This document shows positions 24,605 through 34,706 of a stretch of DNA of 64,000 nt, piece by piece; within the stretch, counting starts at the first letter, position 1; each line of letters begins with the position of its first letter. The notes under the pieces are model-generated. The model did not search any database and was not told the DNA's origin. It saw only the letters and a program-made list of their open reading frames with translations. The translations under genes and the position numbers were made by a program. Source of the stretch: Thermomicrobiales bacterium (lineage in GTDB: Bacteria > Chloroflexota > Chloroflexia > Thermomicrobiales > UBA6265); the NCBI GenBank assembly GCA_023957115.1, contig JAMLHN010000022.1:1-64000 (forward strand), written 5' to 3'.

Positions 24605-26302
24605 TCAAATCGCCAGATCGTTGAAGTTCTGGGCAATGTAGTCGGCTGCGTACCAGGCGTGCGCTTCGATCGTTTCCGTTGGGTTGTAGCCCGAGCTGCC
24701 CGGGAAGGTGGAACCTCCCAGAATCACGAAATTGCGCGATTCGAATGCAATACCGTACTGATCGACCACGGCGGCCGTATCGTCGGTGCCCATCCGGGTA
24801 CCGCCGTAGGCGTGACTGTTGATTGGTACCGGTACCCCGGCCGGGAATCCGGGCCATGTCTCGGTGGCGCCCGCCGCGCGCAACATCTCGTCCATCTTCT
24901 CGTCGATGTACGTGCCGGCCTTGACCTCGTTTTCGCCGAGACTGTAGGTCACCCGGATCACCGGAAGACCGACCGGATCTTTCACGTCCGGGTCGAGATC
25001 GAGGAAATAGTCCTCGTACGGTTGCGGCTCGACCTGCGCGAAGATGCTTCCCACCGAACCGGCATTCTCGTGGATCCAGCGCTTGTACTCGCTGCCCCAC
25101 CCAGGGACGCCTTGGGGGAGCACCCGCGATTGCGCGATTGGCAGATTGCCGTTTCCGGCAAAGATCACCGCGCCGCGAATGAATCCGAGTCCGGTGTGGT
25201 CGAAGTTGTCGCCGTTCAGATCGTCCATCGCGACCGCCTGACCGGTCGTCCCCGACCAGAGATTGAGCCGTGTTCCCGGAAAGAGTCCGTTCCGGGCCAC
25301 ATAGGCATGCGACATATAGTGCTTGCCGACCTGGCCGTTGCTGTTGACGAGACCGTTCGGGTAGTAATCGGATGCCGAAAGCAGCAGCAATCGGACATTC
25401 TCGTAGACGTAGGTCGACAGGATGACAAGCCCTGCTTCCTGTTCGACCTCATTGCCGTCAGCATCGAGATAGGTGACGCCGGTCACCTGCCCCTGGTCGT
25501 TGCTATTGATACGTAACACCCGAGCGTTCGGTCGGATTTCGAGATTCCCGGTTTCTTCCGCTTTGCGAATCGTGGAAACCAGCGTGCTCGATTTAGAGTC
25601 GTTCCAGCAGCCATAGGAGCTGCAAAAACCGCAATAGGTGCACGCCGGGCGACCGTCGTAGTCCTGGCTGATGATGGCGGCCGGCTGTGGGAAGGGGTGA
25701 TAGCCCAGCGAGCTCATCGCCTCGCCCATCATGGAGCTGTATCCCATGTCACGCATCGGTGGCAGAGGGAACTCTCGCGCTCGTGCCGATTCGAAGGGAT
25801 TGACCCCACCCTGGCCGGAGACTCCGATAGCGTATTCGACCTGATCGTAATACGGTTCCAGATCGTCATATGTGATCGGCCAGTCGGCGGTTGTCGACCC
25901 TGGTGGTAGCGACTCCTCGCCATAGGTGTTGATGGTGTCGCTCCGAATCGTAAAATCGTCTGCACGGAAGCGCCAGCTCTGTGTGCCATAGTGGATGCTG
26001 GTGCCCCCCACCATGTTCGCCATTGGGATTGCCGGGATAGGTGGCGCTTGCGTGGGGGAGGACGCATCCGGCCGCCAGGTCGGAATCTCGTGATTGAATT
26101 TCCAGCCACCCGTCCAGCTGTAGATGCCACCGGCGACTTCGTCCATCTTGGGAACGAAATCCGAGACATCGAGCCGTGGTCCGGCTTCCAGACCGACAAC
26201 CTTGAGGCCGGTGTTCGCGAGCACATAGGCGGCAATACCGCCCGCTGCGCCGAGACCGATGATCAGGGCATCGGCTTTAGGCATTTGGTTGGTTGCCGAC
26301 AT
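24605..26302 (-). CDS. GMC-family FAD oxidoreductase (gluconate 2-dehydrogenase large-subunit type)
   Basis: The 565-residue flavoprotein oxidises an alcohol or polyol. The FAD-binding motif ADALIIGLGAAGGIAAYVL is at the N-terminus. MANMVGGTSIHYGTQSWRF is the conserved flavin loop, and a four-Cys segment (CTYCGFCSSYGC) resembles that of gluconate dehydrogenase-like enzymes. The C-terminus has the catalytic His (INSHAYGGTRMGTDD) and Asn (SSGYNPTETIEAHAW). It overlaps the upstream small-subunit gene by 26 bases, so the two proteins probably form a membrane- or periplasm-associated complex. The exact substrate is open. Confidence 0.88.
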   Translation of the reverse strand: MSATNQMPKADALIIGLGAAGGIAAYVLANTGLKVVGLEAGPRLDVSDFVPKMDEVAGGIYSWTGGWKFNHEIPTWRPDASSPTQAPPIPAIPMANMVGGTSIHYGTQSWRFRADDFTIRSDTINTYGEESLPPGSTTADWPITYDDLEPYYDQVEYAIGVSGQGGVNPFESARAREFPLPPMRDMGYSSMMGEAMSSLGYHPFPQPAAIISQDYDGRPACTYCGFCSSYGCWNDSKSSTLVSTIRKAEETGNLEIRPNARVLRINSNDQGQVTGVTYLDADGNEVEQEAGLVILSTYVYENVRLLLLSASDYYPNGLVNSNGQVGKHYMSHAYVARNGLFPGTRLNLWSGTTGQAVAMDDLNGDNFDHTGLGFIRGAVIFAGNGNLPIAQSRVLPQGVPGWGSEYKRWIHENAGSVGSIFAQVEPQPYEDYFLDLDPDVKDPVGLPVIRVTYSLGENEVKAGTYIDEKMDEMLRAAGATETWPGFPAGVPVPINSHAYGGTRMGTDDTAAVVDQYGIAFESRNFVILGGSTFPGSSGYNPTETIEAHAWYAADYIAQNFNDLAI

Positions 26303-27083
26303 TTGGCGTACCTCCTGGGCTTACGACGGGCGTTCCGGACTCGGCAACAGGCGTTCCTGTGGGCGTGATCTCAGAGGGTTGCACGTAGGGCACGCCGCCT
26401 TGGTCGCCCACCGACCGGTGGGCGGGTGTGACCACGGTTCCCAGTGCCTGCTCTTCCGGTGTCCAGGTCAGCTTCAGACCCGGATACTGGATCAGATCCC
26501 AGCCGGCGAAATCGATGTTTCCCCCGTACATCGGATCGGCGAACATCCCTTGCCGGGTGTGCTCGAGCAAGAGCGGGAAGAAGCCATCCGGCAGATCGGC
26601 GAGCTCGCCCGCCTCTGCCTGTCCGAGGAGCGCGTCTTGCGTCGCGCTATCGGCGGCGGCGAACCCACCGTCCCCTGCCCCCGCGTCCAGGGCCGCGATG
26701 CCAGCCTGATAGAGTGGCAACGCCGCCGTGCCTGGTCCCGCAAGCGTCCAGTCGATATAGATGAATGCGCCCGCGTCTCCCGCTCCCGGGCCCAGCTCAT
26801 CGGCCGGGATGAGTCGGTTCGTGATTGCGCGCAGGGCGGTCGCCTCGGCCTCGGTCAGTGCGATTGGCTGGTAGGTCTCGACTGCCTCCGGAGAGGCGAC
26901 GGGGGTCGCCTGTTTCAACGCCGAGAACCATTGCAGAACGCCCTGCGCCGGCCCGGCGTGTCCGGCGCCTACCCCCCAAACGAGTGCGGTGATGCCGCCT
27001 CCAAGACCCGCCGAGCCTTTCAGGAGCTCGCGTCGCGGAAACATCCGCTCGGGCGCGGCGTCGCGTCCGTTCGAACCAGGCAT
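26277..27083 (-). CDS. Gluconate 2-dehydrogenase subunit 3 family protein
   Basis: The 268-residue protein carries a Tat signal (FPRRELLKGSAGLGGGITAL). The mature part fits the small subunit family: LTEAEATALRAITNRLIPAD, then GAGDAGAFIYIDWTL and a C-terminal YGGNIDFAGWDLIQYPGLK. This subunit is thought to carry its GMC partner through the Tat pathway. The C-terminus is a Pro/Thr/Gly-rich tail and overlaps the GMC start. Operon order small-large is usual for this system. Confidence 0.85.
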   Translation of the reverse strand: MPGSNGRDAAPERMFPRRELLKGSAGLGGGITALVWGVGAGHAGPAQGVLQWFSALKQATPVASPEAVETYQPIALTEAEATALRAITNRLIPADELGPGAGDAGAFIYIDWTLAGPGTAALPLYQAGIAALDAGAGDGGFAAADSATQDALLGQAEAGELADLPDGFFPLLLEHTRQGMFADPMYGGNIDFAGWDLIQYPGLKLTWTPEEQALGTVVTPAHRSVGDQGGVPYVQPSEITPTGTPVAESGTPVVSPGGTPNVGNQPNA

Positions 27084-27395
27084 GGTTCACCTCTTTCTTG
27101 TTCAGCCGAAGCATTCGGCCGCCACACCAAGAGCGCCTCCTTGCGAAGAACCGAAGCGACACATCAGGCAACGAGCCTGCATCGATCGTCCCGGAAACAA
27201 TGAGCTACGCTCATATCGATCTTATTTCAGCTGGGAAGAAAGAAATACCCCGCAAAACGGTCAGAATTGGAACCCGACGACGTGCCTCCGCTCGCGCCGG
27301 ACCGGCCTGGAACCCGTCCGTTCCCAACCCGGCATCAGCCGCCCAGATCGTCGCAGGACCCAGGGCTCAGGACACAGGACCGTTTCGAACACGTC
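27084..27395. other. Intergenic region with a heptamer-like tract
   Basis: No gene is seen. A degenerate tract of CAGGGCTCAGGACACAGGA lies at about 27362-27380, just past the end of the truncated amidohydrolase gene. Confidence 0.5.
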
Positions 27396-27701
27396 CTAGG
27401 TATACGCTTCGACCGGACCGTGTTGGACATAATCATCCGACCAGATCCTGCCTTTTTGCCATCCTGGCTGGTTGTCGAATCCGAGCATGGTGGTATCCAG
27501 ATCGAACACGGCATCGAGATCGACGAACCCGGGTGCGATTAGGGCATCGCCCGCATCGATCTCACGATCGACTGGTGTCGAGCTCTCCCATCCCACCGAT
27601 TCGATGCGGTTGCCCGCCACGACCACCGCACCCTGCTCGATCAGGTAATGGCGAAACCCATCGCTTCCGACTACCCAGCGAGCCTTGAGCCTGGTTCGCA
27701 T
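27396..27701 (-). pseudogene. Amidohydrolase, N-terminal fragment only
   Basis: About 100 residues resemble the start of a cyclic amidohydrolase/deaminase: a beta-sandwich strand region (RWVVGSDGFRHYLIEQGAVV, VAGNRIESVGW) followed by ALIAPGFVDLDAVFDLD, where metal histidines normally occur. The frame stops at EAYT, where the barrel should continue for another 300 residues or more. The DNA beyond the stop is a heptamer-type repeat tract, so the 3' part was probably deleted. The fragment is divergent from the peptide ABC operon, so the full gene probably acted on the imported compound. Confidence 0.65.
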
Positions 27702-27859
27702 CGGCTGATACCCTCCAAAAGTTACGGAAAAGTGAACGAAAGATGCTGGGTTATACTCCCAAACGGTCCTGCAGATTGCTCGAGGGCGCGAGCCGGAATT
27801 GTCAATGCGCGTGCGATGCATCGGCTGGGCATTGGTCCCCGTTCAGCAAGGAGTTTGTT

Positions 27860-29481
27860 TTGGCGCAGAAGGATCATTTCGAGAACACATTTTGCGCATT
27901 CATTGCTGGCGATTTGAATCGCCGAAGTCTGATGCTTCGCTCGGCCGCCATGGCGGGCGCCGCCGCGGCGGTCGCACTCCCGGGCGCTGGCCGGGTGGGG
28001 TCGACCCTGGCACAGGATGCTACACCGGCCGATGTCAGAACTGGCGGTACGCTCCGCATGGGGATGCAGTCCGATCCCCGGGCACGCTCGATCCGCAGTT
28101 GCAGTCGCTGACCGCGACCTGGCACGTCGTCGAGCACATCTACAATCGCCTGACCAAGGTCAACCCGGATCTTTCGGTCGATCTGGAGCTGGCGGAATCG
28201 GTCGACATCTCCGAGGACGGACTGACCTACACGTTCAAGCTGCACCCGGCCACGTTCCACAACGGCCGGGCGTTGGTGGCCGGTGACGTGGTCTTCAGCT
28301 TCAACCGGCTGGTTGCGCCGGAAACGGCAGCGCCAGCGGCCGCCGATCTTGCGTCCATGGCGTCCGTCGAGGCCACCGATGACAGCACCGTCGTCATCAC
28401 GCTCAATCAACCGGACGCTTCGTTCCTGACGATGCTTTCCAATCAGAGCTGCATCATCATTCCGCAGGAAGTCGTGGAGGAAAACGGCGATCTGTCGCAG
28501 GTGGCGGTCGGCTCCGGTCCCTTCAAGTTCGTCGAGTATGTGCCGAACACGCATATCAAGCTCGAAAAGAACGCGGATTATTGGGAAGCTAACGTTCCCT
28601 TGCTCGATGGTCTGGAGCTGCTGATCGCGTCTGAGGACAACTCCCGCACCGCTGCCTTGATCAGCGGCACGGTCGACTTCATCGAGTACGTGCCGTCGCA
28701 GGATATCCCGATTCTGGAGGCGGACGAGAGCATCGTGCTGGCTGGTAACACTATCCAGCAGATCCGGATGATCGGTTTCAATCTCGATCGCGAGCCGTTC
28801 AACATCCTGGAAGTTCGCCAGGCTGTTGCCATGGCGGTCGACCGCGATCAAATCATCGAAAATGCGCTTTCCGGGATCGGCACGCCGACCGACACGCTTT
28901 TCGCGGCGGATTTCTGGGCTGGTTTGGGTGAGCGTGAGATCGCTCCCCCGGATATCGAGGGCGCGAGGGCATTGCTGGCCGAGGCCGGCTATTCGGATGG
29001 CTTCGACACCACCCTTACCGGTTGGGCGGAATACGGGTACCTGGCCGATAGCGCCATCGTTGTCCAGGAGCAACTCAAGCAGATCGGCATCAATGCGGAA
29101 CTGAATCTGCTGGACAGCGGCTCGATGGGGCAGGTGGTGTATATCGACAAGGACTTCGACATGACCGTCACCGGCGACTCCGGGTTTGTCGATCCGAACG
29201 GTCTCATCTCGAACAACTTCAGGACTGGTGAGGGTGGCAACTTCGTCAACTACTCGAATCCTGAAGTCGATGAGCTGATTGCTCAGGGAATCGCGGTGAC
29301 CGATCAGGCCGAGCGTGCTGCCATCTATCAGCAGATTGCCGAGATCCTGTTGGTCGATCTGCCCTGGGTTTCGCTCTACATCGGACAGCAATACGAGGCC
29401 ATGAAGAACTTCGTCCAGGGATACGAGCACATTCCGACCGGTTCGAACATCTCCGTGCGCCAGGTCTGGCTCGACACGTAA
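27860..29481 (+). pseudogene. Peptide-type ABC substrate-binding protein (family 5), one frameshift
   Basis: A TTG at 27860 with AAGGAG six bases upstream starts a Tat-type leader (LNRRSLMLRSAAMAGAAAAV) and the start of the mature protein (RTGGTLRMGMQSDP). The rest (GTLDPQLQSLTATWHVVEHI onward) lies in another frame from about 28078, implying one missing base. The remaining 465 residues are intact and end at 29481: LAESVDISEDGLTYTFKLHP, VRQAVAMAVDRDQII and a normal C-terminus. A sequencing error or a recent mutation could explain this. Two permease genes follow after a strong intercistronic hairpin. Ligand unknown. Confidence 0.85.
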
Positions 29482-29512
29482 GCGTTCCTTCGAGGCACTG
29501 CCCTCGGTAGAG

Positions 29513-29548
29513 GTCCAGGGTCCAGTGCAACGTCACTGGACCCTGGAC
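29513..29548 (+). terminator. Intercistronic hairpin made of heptamer-type repeats
   Basis: A perfect 15-bp stem (29513-29527 with 29534-29548) with a CAACGT loop lies between the binding-protein and permease genes. Downstream bases continue a seven-base pattern (GGACTCC, GGACCCT, GGACTCA). Confidence 0.7.
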
Positions 29549-29583
29549 TCCGGACCCTGGACTCATCCAGCAAAGGCGCACCC

Positions 29584-30537
29584 ATGGGCGCATTCATCAT
29601 TCGACGCCTGCTCTTGCTGATTCCGCTTCTGCTCGGCGTCTCGATCGTCGTCTTCGCGATGATCCATGCCATTCCTGGCGATCCGACGGTGATCCTCATC
29701 GGCACCGATCAGCAAATCACGGACGAGCAACGCGAGGCCATCCGGCAGCAGTACGGACTCGATCAGCCGTTGCCGGTGCAGTATGGGAAATGGGTCGGCC
29801 GAGTGCTGCAGGGGGACCTGGGCACATCGGTCCGAACGCGCCGGGCGCTGACCTACGAGCTTCAGCTGCGCTTGCCGGTGACGATCGAGCTCACGCTGCT
29901 GGCGGCGATATTCGGCACGATCCCCGCCGTCGCTGTCGGCGTCCTGGCCGCCGTTCGTCGCAACTCCCGGCTCGACTATGGTGCGACCGTGGCCACGCTC
30001 ATCGGCATTTCGGTCCCGAACTTCCTGCTCGCGACGCTCCTGGTGTTGCTCTTTTCCGTGAAATTGAAGTGGTTGCCGCCAATCGGGTTCGTCCCGTTCC
30101 GTGACGATCCAATCCAGAATCTCAAAGTGATGATCATGCCCGCCATCAGCCTGGCGCTTCCTCTGGCGGCAATTCTCATGCGAAACACACGGTCGGCCGT
30201 GCTCGAAGCAATGGCCTCGGATCATGTCCGCGTTGCCCGCGCCAAGGGCCTCTCGCAACGCGCTGTACTGGGACGTCATGTCCTGCGCAATGCGTCGATC
30301 CCGATCATCACGGTGGCGGGTATCCAGATCGCCACCTTGCTTGGGGGCACCGTGATCATCGAGCGAATCTTCTCGCTCCCCGGAATCGGAAGTTATATCG
30401 TCGATGGCATCAACAACCGCGACTACGCTGTGGTTACCAGCGTCACGCTGGTAATGTCGACGATCTTTGTGCTCGTGAGTCTCCTGGTCGACATTCTCTA
30501 CGCGGTCATGGATCCGCGCCTGCGAAGGGGAACGTGA
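29584..30537 (+). CDS. Peptide-type ABC transporter permease (DppB-like), second system
   Basis: The 317-residue inner-membrane protein shows the DppB pattern: a first helix (LLLLIPLLLGVSIVVFAMI), AIPGDPTVILIG, several membrane helices, the EAA loop DHVRVARAKGLSQRAVLGRH and the C-terminal IIERIFSLPGIGSYIVDGI. It is clearly a paralogue of the gene at 8342 but diverged. A DppC-like gene overlaps by four bases. As in the first system, no ATPase gene is present. Confidence 0.9.
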   Translation: MGAFIIRRLLLLIPLLLGVSIVVFAMIHAIPGDPTVILIGTDQQITDEQREAIRQQYGLDQPLPVQYGKWVGRVLQGDLGTSVRTRRALTYELQLRLPVTIELTLLAAIFGTIPAVAVGVLAAVRRNSRLDYGATVATLIGISVPNFLLATLLVLLFSVKLKWLPPIGFVPFRDDPIQNLKVMIMPAISLALPLAAILMRNTRSAVLEAMASDHVRVARAKGLSQRAVLGRHVLRNASIPIITVAGIQIATLLGGTVIIERIFSLPGIGSYIVDGINNRDYAVVTSVTLVMSTIFVLVSLLVDILYAVMDPRLRRGT

Positions 30538-31484
30538 TGGATCAGGACGCAGGCGGGTTGGTTCCGGACCAGTTCACGACCGGGTCGGATACCGTCACCG
30601 ACGCCGGGCGCCTTTCACCGCTGGCGGCCTCGCTGGTCCGGCAACCACGCCGCACCAGCGCCTGGCGCGTCGTCGTACGTCAACGACTCGCCTTGACTGG
30701 AATCGTGCTGGTTGTCTTTTTCGGAATCGTCGCGCTCATCGGACCGTATGTCGCCCCGCATGGCAAGACCGAGCAGTTCAGCGGGGCTCGGCTCCAACCG
30801 CCGAGCCGTACCTTCCTGATGGGAACCGACGAATTTGGGCGCGATGTCTTCAGTCGCCTGCTGTTCGGGGCACGCATCTCGTTTCAGGTCGGGCTGATCG
30901 TGGTCGGCGTCTCCGCCTCGATCGGGATTCTGCTGGGCATCGTCGCCGGCTACCGGGGCGGATGGACTGACAACATCATCTCGCTGATCTCCGACATCAT
31001 CTTTGCGTTTCCGGCTGTCTTGCTGGCAATCGCCGTCATCACCATGCTCGGCAACAACCTGACGAACGCCATTCTGGCGATCTCGCTCGTCTACATTCCC
31101 CCGTTCGTCCGTATCGTGCGGGGATCGACATTGACGGTGCGCAACACCGCCTATGTCGAAGCGGCGCGCGCGGTAGGCGTGTCGACTCCGCGCATGCTGG
31201 CGCGACACATCTTCCCGAATATCACCGCGCCATTGATCGTTCAGGCATCGATTGCCTTTGCGCTGGCGATCCTTTCAGAAGCGGCGCTCGCCTTCCTGGG
31301 GTTGGGAAACAAGGCTCCAGAACCGTCCTGGGGATCGATGGTCAGCGGATCGTATGGATATCTGCAGCTGTCTGCCTGGCCGGCCATCGTTCCCGGCTTG
31401 GCAATCGCCCTCACGGTGTTGGGCTTCAATCTGCTTGGAGACGGGTTGCGCGACGCATTGGACCCCCGACTGCGCAATGCGTGA
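30534..31484 (+). CDS. Peptide-type ABC transporter permease (DppC-like), second system
   Basis: The 316-residue protein has a hydrophilic N-terminus of about 55 residues, then a first helix (LALTGIVLVVFFGIVALIG) and the FLMGTDEFGRDVFSRLLFGA motif. The EAA loop is AYVEAARAVGVSTPRMLARH, and AALAFLGLGNKAPEPSWGSM is the usual C-terminal motif. Start codons GTG (30534) and ATG (30537) are adjacent; either overlaps or abuts the upstream stop. It forms the heteromeric pore with the preceding protein. Confidence 0.9.
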   Translation: MMDQDAGGLVPDQFTTGSDTVTDAGRLSPLAASLVRQPRRTSAWRVVVRQRLALTGIVLVVFFGIVALIGPYVAPHGKTEQFSGARLQPPSRTFLMGTDEFGRDVFSRLLFGARISFQVGLIVVGVSASIGILLGIVAGYRGGWTDNIISLISDIIFAFPAVLLAIAVITMLGNNLTNAILAISLVYIPPFVRIVRGSTLTVRNTAYVEAARAVGVSTPRMLARHIFPNITAPLIVQASIAFALAILSEAALAFLGLGNKAPEPSWGSMVSGSYGYLQLSAWPAIVPGLAIALTVLGFNLLGDGLRDALDPRLRNA

Positions 31485-31549
31485 TTCACGCATGGCACAA
31501 TGATCCCCAACGCCCGTGTTTGTCGTGCATCTGAATATCCTCCGATACG

Positions 31550-32620
31550 ATGTTGAACGAAACCGCTGAAACTGTCCTACGTGCATTGCTGGTTGCCGGA
31601 ACAGTGATTCTGGCGGCCTATCTTGGCTTTGCCGTGCTGTATTGGCTCGCGCGCCGGTTCGATCACCGGCGACCAGGGCTTGCCAATCTCATGGATCGGG
31701 CGAAGCAGCCGGTCCGATTCATTGTTGGCATTATCGCCGCCCGGATCGTGACCTCTCGGATCGCCCATCTCCGCAAGGGCTGGATCGATGTGCTCGATCA
31801 TGTCCTGCAGATCCTCATGATTGTTGCCATCGCCTGGCTGGTGATCAGCGCCGTCAAAGGCGTCGAAGACAAGGTGATCCAGGCGTATCGCAAGCGGGAC
31901 TATGGCCCGATCGAAGAGCGCCGCTTCGAAACGCAGGTCAGCCTGGTTCGGCGATTGGTCATCGCCTGTCTTGCCGGGCTCGCAGTCGTTGCCATTCTGA
32001 TGACGTTTCCGTCCGTGCGTGCCATTGGCGCGAGCCTGCTTGCATCTGCCGGATTGATCTCCATCATCGCCGGACTGGCCGCCCAGACGTCGTTGACCAA
32101 CGTCTTCGCGGGAATCCAGCTGACGCTCAGCGATACGATTCGGGTCGACGATGTGGTCGTGGTCAACGGTCAATCGGGGACCGTTGCCCAGCTGGCCCTG
32201 ACCCACGTCGAGGTTCGCCTTTGGGACGGACGGATGCTGATCCTGCCCTCGTCCTTTTTCATCAGCCAGCCGTTCGAGAACTGGACCCGCAACCGGAATC
32301 AGATTGGCGGATCGGTCTTTCTCGACGTCGATTGGTCGACCCCCATTGCCGACCTGCGCCAGGAGGCACAGCGGATCATTGCAGAGTCGGAGCTTTGGGA
32401 CGGGCGCCGCAATTCGGTCAGGGTTTCAGAGGTGATCGGAAACACTCGGAGAATTCAGATTGGTGTCAGCGCGGCCAATACCAACGATCTCTTTTCCCTT
32501 CAGGCACTCGTGCTTGAAGAATTGACTGAGTACCTCTATGCCAATCATCCCGAAAGCGTCGTTCGTACTCGCATGCAAGCGTTCGATCCGGCGGATGCGA
32601 CAAAAAGTCCGCCAACATGA
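31550..32620 (+). CDS. MscS-family mechanosensitive ion channel
   Basis: The 356-residue protein has four predicted membrane segments followed by the MscS pore and beta domain. The pore helix region reads ASLLASAGLISIIAGLAAQT, then LTNVFAGIQLTLSDTIRVDD and VVVVNGQSGTVAQL; the last helix and beta domain give a typical RLWDGRMLILPSSFFISQPF stretch. These channels open under membrane tension and release solutes on osmotic downshock. The gene is 65 bases after the ABC operon and may be its last member or independent. Confidence 0.9.
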   Translation: MLNETAETVLRALLVAGTVILAAYLGFAVLYWLARRFDHRRPGLANLMDRAKQPVRFIVGIIAARIVTSRIAHLRKGWIDVLDHVLQILMIVAIAWLVISAVKGVEDKVIQAYRKRDYGPIEERRFETQVSLVRRLVIACLAGLAVVAILMTFPSVRAIGASLLASAGLISIIAGLAAQTSLTNVFAGIQLTLSDTIRVDDVVVVNGQSGTVAQLALTHVEVRLWDGRMLILPSSFFISQPFENWTRNRNQIGGSVFLDVDWSTPIADLRQEAQRIIAESELWDGRRNSVRVSEVIGNTRRIQIGVSAANTNDLFSLQALVLEELTEYLYANHPESVVRTRMQAFDPADATKSPPT

Positions 32621-32952
32621 GGCTGCGGACTCCGGCGAAGCGAAGCATTCGCACGATCTGCACGGAGCGTAAGCGTATTTAGCATACGTCGCCGGTACGG
32701 CATGAAGCGGCCGCCTGCTGGTGCAGACCATCGTCCAGTTTCATTCGGCCACGCTATCTATTGACGCGTGTCTCAAAGTCAGAAATACTACCTGCGTTCC
32801 GCCGAACCAAATTTGCAGGAGGGATGTAGGAATGCATCCATACGGGCAAGCTGCAATTGGGAATTCGCCGGAGCGTGTCACCTTACCATTTGAACGGTAG
32901 GGTTCCCGTTTGAATCCGACGCTGGATTCGAAATTGAAAAAGGGAGGCGCGA
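32621..32952. other. Upstream region of the first family-1 binding-protein gene
   Basis: No gene is seen in 330 bases. An imperfect inverted repeat (ACCTTACC with GGTAGGGT, about 32880-32905) lies 50 bases before the start and is a possible operator. This sequence is unrelated to the regions before the second and third copies. Confidence 0.45.
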
Positions 32953-34616
32953 GTGAGTCACGCTGAATCGACGAAGTACCCATATCGAGCGAACCGGCGT
33001 ACGGTTCTCAAAGGAGCCACTGGGGCCGCCGCGGCCATGTGCGCCTCGGGGTTGCTGGGCAAGTCGTACCAGCGCGCAATTGCAGGATGACGCTCCGAAC
33101 GCAAATTCTGCAGATCCCGGGTGATGGGATCACCCCGACCGATGCCGACATGGAGCGGGTCGGCGAGCTCTGCCTGAGAACCAGAATCAAGACAAGTTCA
33201 AAGGGACAGACGGTTCGATTCCAAGGTCTGAGCAACGCGAATGCGGCGAACAACGTCTTCCGGCCGCTGGCGCGTGCCTGGGAAGAGGCGACTGGGGCGA
33301 CGATCGAATGGATCGATGTTACCCAGGCAGACTCCTATCCCAAGATGGCCGAGGCTATCGCTTCGAATGCTGTTGATTTTGATGTGCTCTTCGGTCTGGT
33401 GGATGGGAAGGCGAGATTCTCGGCGGCGGTCATTGCGTACCGATGCCGGACTCAATCTTGAAAGATCCCGAATGGGATTTCGATGACATTGTTGCCTATC
33501 TGCAATCGCCGACCCGCACCTGGGACGGGGTCGTCTACAGCGCCTCGATCGACGGTGACTGCCACCACTTCAACTACCGGTCGGATGTCTTCGACGCCTC
33601 GGCCGAGCTGGCTGAACAGTGGACCGCCGATGGTGGCGAAGGGGAGTGGGGACCGCCGGCGACCTGGCAGCAGGTGCAACAGTACTCCGAGTTCCCTCTC
33701 CGGCAAGGAACTGGACGGCGAGGACATGTATGGCATCCTCGATGTGCTTGCCCGCGGCGGTGGCGTTGGTTCGTACTTCTACTTTAGCCGTGCCAGTGCC
33801 TATGCCGAAGCATCCGGACGATCAAGCCTTCTTGCTTCGATCCGGTCGATATGACCCCGAAGATCAATTCGCCGGCATTGTGCGGGCGCTCGACGACATG
33901 ATTGCCGCGGTGCCGTGCCCGATCCAGATGCGAACGCCGGACCTGCTCAAGACGCTGGGTGATTTCCTGGCTGGCTACGGCTCGATGGCGCATTGGTGGG
34001 CAGACGTGGGTCCCTTTGTCTACACCAGCCCAGGCTCGATTGGTACCAAGGCAAGATTGGCTTCTCGATCCTGCCGGGATCGCCGGACGTTTACAACTGG
34101 TCGACGCAGGAGTGGGACACGGTCACTGGTACCGGGGCGGCTGGCGAGATGGGCGAGTACAACTATGCACCGTATCTCGCCTTCCTAGGTTGGGGCTGTT
34201 ATGTAATGAAAGCTGCGGAGGAGCGTGGCGTATCGAAGCGTCTTGGGATCTGATCAACGGCAATATTGACCGGGAAGGACGTCTCATGTGGATGATGATC
34301 CATCCATCCGGAACCAATCCATGGCGTGAGCCATTTCAATGCTGCCGAGTGGACGATTGCCGGGTATCCAGAGGACTACGCCAAGCAGTATCTCGATTCA
34401 ATCCTTCATACTTACGAGCATCCCAATCGCATCGTGGATATGCGCATTCCGGGGACGGGACAATGCTGGATCCTGGAGGATGCGTACACCCGCGCGGTCA
34501 CGGGCGAGATCGATGCGCAGACGGCGCTCGATGAAGCGGCGGCGCAGTGGCAGGATCTCACCGACCAGCTCGGTGCTGAGAACCAACAGGTGCTTTATCA
34601 GGCTTCACTGGGATAG
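32953..34616 (+). pseudogene. Family-1 ABC solute-binding protein, copy 1 (multiple frameshifts)
   Basis: A GTG at 32953 with GGGAGG upstream starts a Tat leader (NRRTVLKGATGAAAAMCASG). The frame breaks at IAG near 33088 and again at least ten times. The recoverable protein matches copy 2 (37712-39358) over its length. The 5' part to about 33500 differs from copy 2 by many synonymous changes, whereas the rest is almost identical apart from indels. The stretch encoding the signal peptide (about 33013-33085) is also identical to copies 2 and 3. As written the gene cannot make a full protein. Confidence 0.85.
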
Positions 34617-34633
34617 AGCAGACCCTCGAATGG

Positions 34634-34662
34634 CGGCAACGTTTCGCCGGGAAACGTTGCCG
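34634..34662 (+). terminator. Hairpin after binding-protein copy 1
   Basis: CGGCAACGTTTC and GAAACGTTGCCG form a perfect 12-bp stem with a five-base loop, followed by TTTC. It corresponds to the longer palindrome after copy 2. Confidence 0.65.
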
Positions 34663-34706
34663 TTTCTGACTCACAGCGAAATAGAAACCCGTGAGCTTCG
34701 ATCCAG

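Noticed and set aside
27874..29430. 518-codon minus-strand frame opposite the second peptide-binding protein
   Set aside because: Typical GC-rich antisense frame; the plus-strand gene has clear family-5 features.
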